A DNA stretch of 64,000 nucleotides from Ceratorhiza oryzae-sativae (Eukaryota > Basidiomycota > Agaricomycetes > Cantharellales > Ceratobasidiaceae), in contig JARWMV010000023.1 in NCBI GenBank assembly GCA_030998015.1, positions 1-64,000 of the forward strand, read 5' to 3'. Under the pieces are notes generated by a model, which was not told where the DNA came from, searched no databases, and was given only the letters and a program-made list of their open reading frames with translations. How positions within the stretch are numbered: the stretch's first letter is position 1; each line of letters opens with the position of its first letter. A program made the position numbers and the translations under genes. Below, in pieces: positions 57,197 through 64,000 of this stretch.

Positions 57197-58400
57197 CTAA
57201 TCATGAAAGCTCTTGATTGAAGTTCGTGGCAAAGAATAAATCAAAGTTTGAATGGATAAACTTACAGTGGTATGAACACCGTATTGAAATTTGATGGTCG
57301 ACTCGGCAAGAGATTTATTGAGGTCCGCTGCGAGTCTCGAGATAGCGGGTCTATCAATTGGATCGGGTATCCAGGAGTGCTCGATTGTTGGCCATATGAG
57401 TTCGGTCGTTGAGGAGGAGGGGCAGTCACTTTGATAACCAGGGGGGTCGCCAGCTATTACTGCTCGAATCACTTGGACCTCGTTTTTCTGTTTGCTGTAT
57501 GGTAAAACTCTGGCAAGAATCTATTTTTTCTATAAAGGAATCGGCTAAGACACATAAGTCAGTTACACCGTACCTCGTACAAAGTACATCCAAGGGCCCA
57601 GACATCGGATTCGATTGTTGGCTCTCTAGGATTACTTGAACTGTTGTTACGTTTATATATCGGCAGAGCTTTCCGCTCTTCAAGGTTCTGTAAGACCCAG
57701 TCGCCTCAAGGCCAACTAATTCTGGACTAAGCCAGCGGCTGGATCCCGTATGATGTATGGATGGTATGTCAGCCGCAAATGTTCTACACATAGCAGCGAG
57801 GCCGAATTCTCCAACCAGAGTCTTCCCATGACGATCAACATATAATTTTCCCTAATGCAATTTAGCATACTTCACGTGCTGATGATGGCATGACGAACCG
57901 CGTTGAGATTGCCGTGAACAATCGGTGGTATATGCTCGTGTAAGTACTTCACACCGTGCAGGATTTGCAGAGTCTGGCACGAAATTAGTATGTGCGATTT
58001 GAAATTTGTAACACGTATTTACCATTGTCACTTCGTCTACCAGCCCCGGTCGCAGCTCTATGTACTATGGTTGCTCCACTCAGGACAAATCAATGGCTAA
58101 AAATGGAAATTTATCTCACCTCTCGAGCAGATCCATTTTCATAATACTCAACTTCGAGGTTCAACCCGTTACTAATGCCGAAGACTCGAGCCACATTTGG
58201 GTGATTGAGTTCGCTCCAGATCGTAACCTTCTCACGATACTCCTGGGTTTTTTCATGCAGGTGGAAGCGCATTCAACACAGTATTCAAGTGAAAATACCT
58301 TGACGAAATCTTTCCAAATTTTGGGTTCACCCTAGACGAAGTGGCCGATGAATAAATTGAACAGCCACATTTGAAGCGGCTCGCCTCAGAACTGCGCGGA
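57197..58400 (-). CDS. Kinase-like protein 2, probable pseudokinase (TKL-type)
   Basis: Exons recovered: EYREKVTIWSELNHPNVARV with FGISNGLNLEVEYYENGSA, YIELRPGLVDEVTM, LQILHGVKYLHEHIPPIV running into HGNLNA, LYVDRHGKTLVGEFGLAAMC, HTGSSRWLSPELVG, and a C-lobe with VIRAVIAGDPPGYQSDCPSS and RPAISRLAADLNKSL. The catalytic loop is HGNLN instead of HGDLK and the DFG triad is EFG, so it should be inactive or atypical. The N-lobe upstream is poorly defined; a segment SNVAVQFIHRPLRLG would place Gln where Lys is expected. Both ends are approximate. It lies head-to-tail with kinase-like gene 1. Confidence 0.62.
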
Positions 58401-58949
58401 CCCGTCAAGACTTCAGAGTCTATTCGAACAACCTTGTAGGCGCGCTATTGTGCCATGTGAATCTATCGTATGGATGGTCTGATCCATCAACGGTACCTGT
58501 GGGAGCTCTTCGCGGTCGCGAACACTGGATAGCCTAATATCATCAAACCGACTTAACAAGTCTACGTGTCACGCACACCCAGATATCGGCTGCAGAACCA
58601 TACGCTATCCTGATGAGTTTACTTTCATTTACTGGTGGATAGAAACGGTCAGTAATGATAAGAGACATTCTGATTGCCTGGACAATGAGAAAAGATACAA
58701 GCGATCGTTAGGTCGTGATTGATCACGATTAAATTCATATACCGCTACATGAACACATCGGTCAAACCGCGGTCGGGCCGAACCCAAGCCCTCGGGTGAT
58801 TGATCACTTGACGCATAATCGCCCACCATCCCCGCAGCGGCTCTTGCCTTTGAACCGACATTCAACACTGACTGTCAAATGTGTGAATCGGCAATGTGCA
58901 TCCAAATAAATTCCACAGAGGACACATCGGATTGTCTGTCTGGATGGCT

Positions 58950-60184
58950 GCGAAGTGAATTTACAAAGTGTGGTGGGGGAGGGAACGCTGACGTTTATCG
59001 GTATGGTTCAGTGATGGCTTGGTTAAAGCATACATTAAAACAAACTCCCTTATAAAGTGCGGCAATGCAAGAAAATGATCTTACAAAACAGGTTGGTCTG
59101 TTCTCGAGGCACATGGATATCTGTTCATCGTGTTTCCTTAGGTTGCTATCAAGGTTTTTCGCCTTTTGTCGGACCAAAAGGTATTAGCAATGCTGTGCTG
59201 AAGATGTGTAATGGCTATATATGTATATTCCAGAGGTCATTCGTCGAGCAAAAAGTGGTCAAAGAATTGAAGATTTGGCGCATCACACGTCCAACTCCAC
59301 ATCCCAACATCCTGTCCCTAATTGGCGTTATTAAGTCATATGATCGTGAAGAATTCCAACAAAATATCTTTCCATGGCCGATTTCTGACTATTGTGAGAG
59401 TTCGGACCTCCACAACGAATTGGTACGGCATATTTGCGAATTGGTAGATACCCTAATGATAATGTGCTAGATGGTGAAAAAACGTAACCACACCTCCGAA
59501 GAAAGGCTCAATTGGGTGTGTATTGGCCTCGGCTATGAACTGAAGAGTTTATCTGATTGAATCAGCTCAAAGGTGTTATTTCTGGACTATGTTGGGTTCA
59601 CTCACAATCTATTGTGCATGGCGATCTGAAAGCGGTATGAGCATAAGTATTATCACAATGTTAGTTATGCTCATGGGAAATATCAGGGCAACATTCTGAT
59701 CGACAACTCCCGAGTGGCCAAAATATGTGATTTTGGATCTTCTCGCATCGATTGTGGGTGTCCCCAGGACAGCGAAGTTCTAGATACATCTCCAAACTGG
59801 ACCAGTCGCGAAGCATTTGAAGACAACCTGCACACAAAGGAATCTGATATCTGGGCTTTCGGATGCCTAGCGTTAGAGGTGAGATTCAAGCATAGGATTC
59901 TACAATAGAGCGTGGTGGTCAAGCGAGAACAGGTCCAATTTGGCAAGACACCTTATGGTCCGGACGAGTCGCAGGCAATTTTTAGTATAATGATGGACTT
60001 GCTGCCCGCGAGAGTTCTTTCAATCGGACAAGAGGCCTCCAGGAATATTCCCTCTGTGGAGTTGCTCGAGGATCCAATTTTGCACAGAGTGTGGGGCGTT
60101 ATGCAGAGGTGCTGGGACTTAGAGCCGGAGAATCGACCTAGCGCTGATCTCGTCTTAGAAGACTTATCAAATACCACGAGGTGA
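58950..60184 (+). CDS. Protein kinase 3 (TKL-type), catalytic residues intact
   Basis: Exons in order: EFTKCGGGGNADVYRYGS (Gly loop, near 58955), VAIKVFRLLSDQK (Lys, 59142-59180), SFVEQKVVKELKIWR, PHPNILSLIGVIKSY, LCWVHSQSIVHGDLKA (catalytic Asp present), GNILIDNSRVAKICDFGSSR (DFG present), SREAF, ESDIWAFGCLALE, FGKTPYGPDESQAI, and a C-lobe with MQRCWDLEPENRPSADLVLE. Stop TGA 60182-60184. The 5' start is not fixed, because no in-frame ATG directly precedes the Gly-loop exon. It is on the strand opposite the two degenerate relatives, and its start faces theirs. Substrate unknown. Confidence 0.7.
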
Positions 60185-61608
60185 AGCATTTCAGCCAATG
60201 GCTTGTATGGTGGAGGGACGCAGACACAGACCCTGTTATGACGCATTGTTCAGTGTCCATAATTCACTTTTGCCATGCCCTGTGTTCCGCTTGTTTGGAT
60301 TGCACGTAGAAAGCAATTACACGAAACTCAAAATAAGATTATGAATTTGGTGATCTATAAAGCAGAGTTTCGGTATGAACAACTACGCTCCGAACGAATT
60401 AACAATCTACTACATACTCTCATATTAAGTAGCCAAATGCCGTGTCTAGATATTCTATTGCAAGCGCTCCGTGATATCAACTAAATCCTATTTTTGTTTG
60501 CAATATGTCTCTCTGAGATGCAGTAGCTATTCCAGCTTGAGTGGCCGGGGTATGTGGAACAGGTACTAGTTCGGCCGCAGAAGCCCGAAATCGCTTTTCT
60601 TTGTTTATTCCAAATTTCCCTGATAAGTAAGAGATCATGCACAGCAACAATTGCGCATATATATATGTCTTCGGATACTACTTGCTCTATTCTATTGTCA
60701 TCCCTCTGTGCCCTTCACTCTGCATCGTGTGTGGTCAAGCCTAAACCCAATACTATCCCATCGCTTCCATTTTTCGGGGTCCTGAAAGATCCTTCACTCA
60801 TTTGGTGGTTTCACTCGGCTACTTAATCTCTCATCGCGTTGCCTACTTCGCGGGGGAGGAGTGCAAGGTCATGTTTGTGTCCCTGTTTGCAAAAGCATCA
60901 AGTATTATCGTTTACTTCTAGTCATCTAAATGGAATTTCACCAGTTATGTCCTATGGATGTGCTGCTGGTTAAGCGAAATTAATATGCTCCAGAGATTCC
61001 ACTAGTGCCCACGTGCTTTTCACCCACTCAGTCGTGGTCTGAACGCCGCAAAATATGTCACTCTGTCCTTTCGACTACGTGCAAGACCTCTTACAAGCAA
61101 AATGACGACCTTTAGACTATTGAAAACGCAGCTTGGACGCATTGTGGACTCCCTCTTGAATTGACGGGGGTATGCTGGCCCTCTTCGGCGGGCCTCTCAC
61201 TTGCTGGTCGAGGGAAAGTAAAAGGAGGATCGGGTCTAGTTTCTCGTGTTGGCTCCACTCGGTGTCTTGCCAAGCCCACTCCGCCATTTCAACTAAAGTA
61301 TCTTGGCCGCCCTGCCACCAAAATGGCAACATCCCAGCTGCCGGTTGGCAAAATTACTAGTAATCCGATGAATTGTTTGCTTTCTACTCGAGCCACACGA
61401 TGCCATTATCCCATCGCTGTCGGGATTACAAATACTGCTGTCGAGCCAGGTTAGTGCGCTCGTCAACATATTACGCCGACTGAGCTGCATTCATTCATAA
61501 ACATACGCCACACAATACAACAGCCTTGTTGTCTAATCCGCATATCCCTTTACGACACCTTCCGCACTACTATCATCCACGCCCAGGGCCTTGTAGATCT
61601 CCTTTTGT
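60185..61608. other. Intergenic, nothing identified
   Basis: About 1.4 kb between the 3' ends of the convergent kinase and dioxygenase genes. Only short frames without motifs. Confidence 0.4.
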
Positions 61609-63184
61609 CTATCTAGCGCCTTTTTCCCCGTTGAGCTTCATACGCTGCAACGGAGAGCGGGCGTTCGCCATGTGGTGTAACTCGAAGTGCGTGACGGCGG
61701 GCAGGGAAAAAGTCAAACGTTGCAGCATGTGTGACAATCTGGGTTCGCGCATGTTAGGCTCTAGAATACCATACGACAAGAGGCAAAGAGTGAACATACG
61801 CGATTATCGAACAAGCATACATCGTCCGTCTCCCAATGCCATCTGACCTGGAAGTCTGGGTTCTCGGCAATCTGGCGGAACAGGAAGTGCAAGATCGCGT
61901 CGGACTCGGCTTTGGGCACTCCGACTATCCGACGGGTGAATCCTGCGGGTATATGGGTGAGGATATGGGCGCAAGGCGGTGAAGCGGCTGCAACGAAACC
62001 GGCGTTGACGTAAACCGATTTTAGTCCTGTTGCTGGGTGAACTCGGACGAGTGGATGAACGGTCTCAACGGGTTCACGGCGGACGTGAGTGCCTGCTGCA
62101 CGTGAGCCGATGGCTTGGGCTACTCCGCTGTGTACAGCGGAGAGTTGTTCGAGGTATTGTTGGAGATATGGCGAGAGGGACGAGTAGAGTGCGTATCTGT
62201 ATCGCGGGAGGACATGATGAGCGAGAATTCCGACGCAGAGGGATACTACATACCCGGAGCTCCAAAGTGTGTCACCGCCTTCTTCAGGAGAGACATATAA
62301 TTTAAAGAGCGTTGTGGAGGGCGGTTGGATCTACGGCAGATAAAGATTAGGATGCATCATCCTCGATCACCAATTCGGCTGACTTCGTATGAGACATCCG
62401 AATGCCACAGCTCGAATTTCGAAAACGAGGAATGATCTGGGCGACGCGTGTGATCGGCGTAAACGACTAGGCATGGGCATTTCCTGATTAGACAAATTCA
62501 GGGTTAAATTGGGTCGGATGACGTACCATGAACCTCCTCCAGACCAGGTTCCTTTGGGACTCCAGTGGATGGGTGCTTGTGCAGGGGACCATAGTATCGA
62601 CCAATATCGAGAAGCTCATGAATCGAAATGTCTTGCTTGCGCAGGACTGTCGGAATATGTCAACTTGGGGATGTAAGGGAAGATAGATAGTAACGCACAG
62701 ACGACACCCCGCTCTGCGACAAGCAGCGCACTATTGCACTGTTAAGCCCGCTTCTTGACGCGTCTAGCCGAACTTACAGTTCATCCTTTTGCGCGTCCGT
62801 CAGCTGGCGTAGATCTAGTCCAGAGATCTCACTGCCGACTGCAGGAGTGATATTGCGAAGTTTCACCCCGTCTTTGAGAAGGTTTGGTTTGGCAGGGTCC
62901 GCCTTTGAGGCACGGTCGACGATCGTTTGTTCCTGGAGAGGCGGCCAGTCGACTTTGGGGAATACGGGCTGGTACAATATGTCAGTCAGAGGACTGGTAA
63001 GGCAGAAGGTACACGCCTTGTAGCCGGCATACTTGTAGCTCTGGTCTCCGTCATCGTGGGCACCAGGCGAGTAGAACGGGTTGTAGATCTTGTCCGCTTG
63101 CTTGATCGCGCCGACAGCACGGGGAGCCTCGGATTCGGTCGCGACAGGAGGGGCCATAGTTGTCGTTGGTGCGTTCCAGAACAT
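61609..63184 (-). CDS. TauD/TfdA-family 2-oxoglutarate-dependent dioxygenase
   Basis: Non-heme Fe(II) enzyme family, including alkylsulfonate/taurine dioxygenases such as yeast Jlp1. Start ATG 63184 (MFWNAPTTTMAPP); ATG 63157 is an alternative. Segments seen: NPFYSPGAHDDGDQSYKYAG, VFPKVDWPPLQEQTIVDRAS, ITPAVGSEISGLDLRQLTD, ISIHELLDIGRYYGPLHKHP, the HxD iron motif in FELWHSDVSYE (62380-62410), GDTLWSSGY, YLQQYLEQLSAVHSG, VHPLVRVHPATGLKSVYVN, FTRRIVGVPKAESDAIL, ENPDFQVRWHWE, and the last exon with DNR|IVTHAATFDF, which supplies the second iron His. All three iron ligands are present. Stop TAG 61609-61611. Many short introns. The natural substrate cannot be told from sequence. Confidence 0.87.
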
Positions 63185-63588
63185 CGTATTCCATTTATAC
63201 ACCACCGCATTTCGGCCGTTCGGTATGGTGTGCGACTGACGCAGAGGAAGAGGTCGATGGCGAGCTTGCTGGGAGAAAGTCACGTGGGTGGGTGAAGGCA
63301 CGTGACACTGCTTGTTTGTTGTGAGATGTGGATTGGAAATGGCTGACAGGGCGGATGGGAGGGGTTTGTTGATTTCGCCATCTCTCCCAGATACACCGTC
63401 AGCTCCCCCGACACTTTACGCGCCCGTCGCCCGACACCCCGCTGGTGCTGCCCATTACCTCGTGCTCACCGCAGCCTTGGGAAATATTTCGACGCACCTG
63501 GATGCTGCGGCGGTCGAGTCGGCTGTCTGGTGGATCCCTCGAGCTCGAACTGCGCGCGTCTCCTCCGATTAATCACGTCCTCAAGACG
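63185..63588. promoter_or_regulatory. Upstream region shared by the dioxygenase and the right-end gene
   Basis: About 400 bp between divergent start codons. A GC-rich plus-strand open frame (63312-63572) overlaps it but lacks support as coding. No motif stands out. Confidence 0.35.
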
Positions 63589-64000
63589 ATGAGCACAAAC
63601 ACACATGGCGTCATGTCACGAGCGACCTCGGCGTCGGGGTCGAAACGCAAGGCTGATGACGAGGGGCTCCCCGTCACCAAGAAGAAGGTGCGCGCCGTGT
63701 TGCTGCCTCTCCTAGCCGCCGCTCATATATCCCGTCGTGACCGCAGACGACGAAACGAAAGCAAGCATCGGGCCTGATCATCAACCAAGGTCCCGGGCTC
63801 GTGCGCTCCTCGTCTGCGCTCGGACACTCATCAGCCCCCTCGGCGTCGTCTGCCACCCGCCCGACCTCTGCCCTCGCCCAACACCCCCGCACGTCCCACA
63901 CGCCCCCAACCTCTGACGGCGAATCATCCAGACGACCGCTTGCACGACGAACTCCCCCTCCTTCACCTCCTGTACCCGCCGTCATCGCCGCCCGAGCCAG
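63589..64000 (+). CDS. 5' part of a gene running off the right end (basic, Ser/Pro-rich N-terminus)
   Basis: Start ATG 63589. Exon 1 (63589-63687, 33 codons) includes ASGSKRKADDEGLPVTKKK. The 59-nt intron 63688-63746 is in phase and leads to TTKRKQASGLIINQGPGLVR, followed by Ser/Thr/Pro-rich sequence to the window edge. The KRK and KKK clusters look like nuclear-localisation signals, so a nuclear protein is likely. The family cannot be judged from this N-terminus. Confidence 0.6.

Noticed and set aside
57197..60184. Single fused multi-kinase gene
   Set aside because: The segments lie on opposite strands and each has its own N-lobe and C-lobe landmarks, so they are separate genes.
1..64000. 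CRISPR arrays, operons, ribosome binding sites or prophage
   Set aside because: The sequence is eukaryotic with spliceosomal introns; no regularly spaced short repeats were seen.

Overview
The window reads as nuclear DNA of a filamentous basidiomycete. Genes are intron-rich, introns are mostly 45-60 nt with GT...AG ends and CTRAY-like branch sites, and the proteins are typical of Agaricomycetes. The mix (Penelope-like retroelement, hAT remnant, many kinase-like genes, large gene-poor tracts) would suit a Ceratobasidiaceae/Rhizoctonia-like fungus. That name is an inference from general resemblance only.

Layout. 1-3.5 kb: a Penelope-like retroelement without a GIY-YIG endonuclease. It carries a candidate hammerhead ribozyme in its 3' region and ends at a short C-rich telomere-like tract, followed by a broken host or TE coding fragment. 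4.1-8.1 kb (-): ARMC8/Vid28/Gid5-like subunit of the GID/CTLH ubiquitin ligase. 8.9-11.1 kb (-): a catalase flanked on both sides by diverged direct repeats. 15.5-17.4 kb (-): a conserved-looking Pro/Ser-rich protein of unknown function. 17.9-18.7 kb (-): a hAT transposase C-terminal remnant. 25.0-26.6 kb (-): a GATA zinc-finger factor. 30.9-33.2 kb (-): an F-box protein. 33.4-37.3 kb (-): an IKS1-like Ser/Thr kinase. 37.6-39.4 kb (+): an FTR1 high-affinity iron permease, divergent from IKS1. 43.9-45.1 kb: a long inverted repeat related to an insertion beside the catalase gene. 45.4-48.3 kb (-): a group of exon-like segments I do not recognise. 49.3-54.3 kb: a compact housekeeping block with eIF1A (-), Pus3/Deg1 pseudouridine synthase (+) and indoleamine 2,3-dioxygenase (+). 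54.7-55.2 kb (-): a small, possibly mitochondrial protein. 55.6-60.2 kb: three kinase-like genes, two with lost catalytic residues. 61.6-63.2 kb (-): a TauD/TfdA-type 2-oxoglutarate dioxygenase. 63.6 kb to the end (+): the 5' part of a further gene.

The genes do not form one pathway. Shared themes are redox and metals (catalase, FTR1, two iron enzymes), protein turnover (Gid5, F-box) and signalling (IKS1 and the kinase cluster). Gene-poor stretches at 18.7-25.0, 26.6-30.9 and 39.4-45.4 kb hold no coding sequence I can support. Exon structures were inferred by eye from reading frame, splice signals and family conservation, so boundaries are approximate unless given explicitly.
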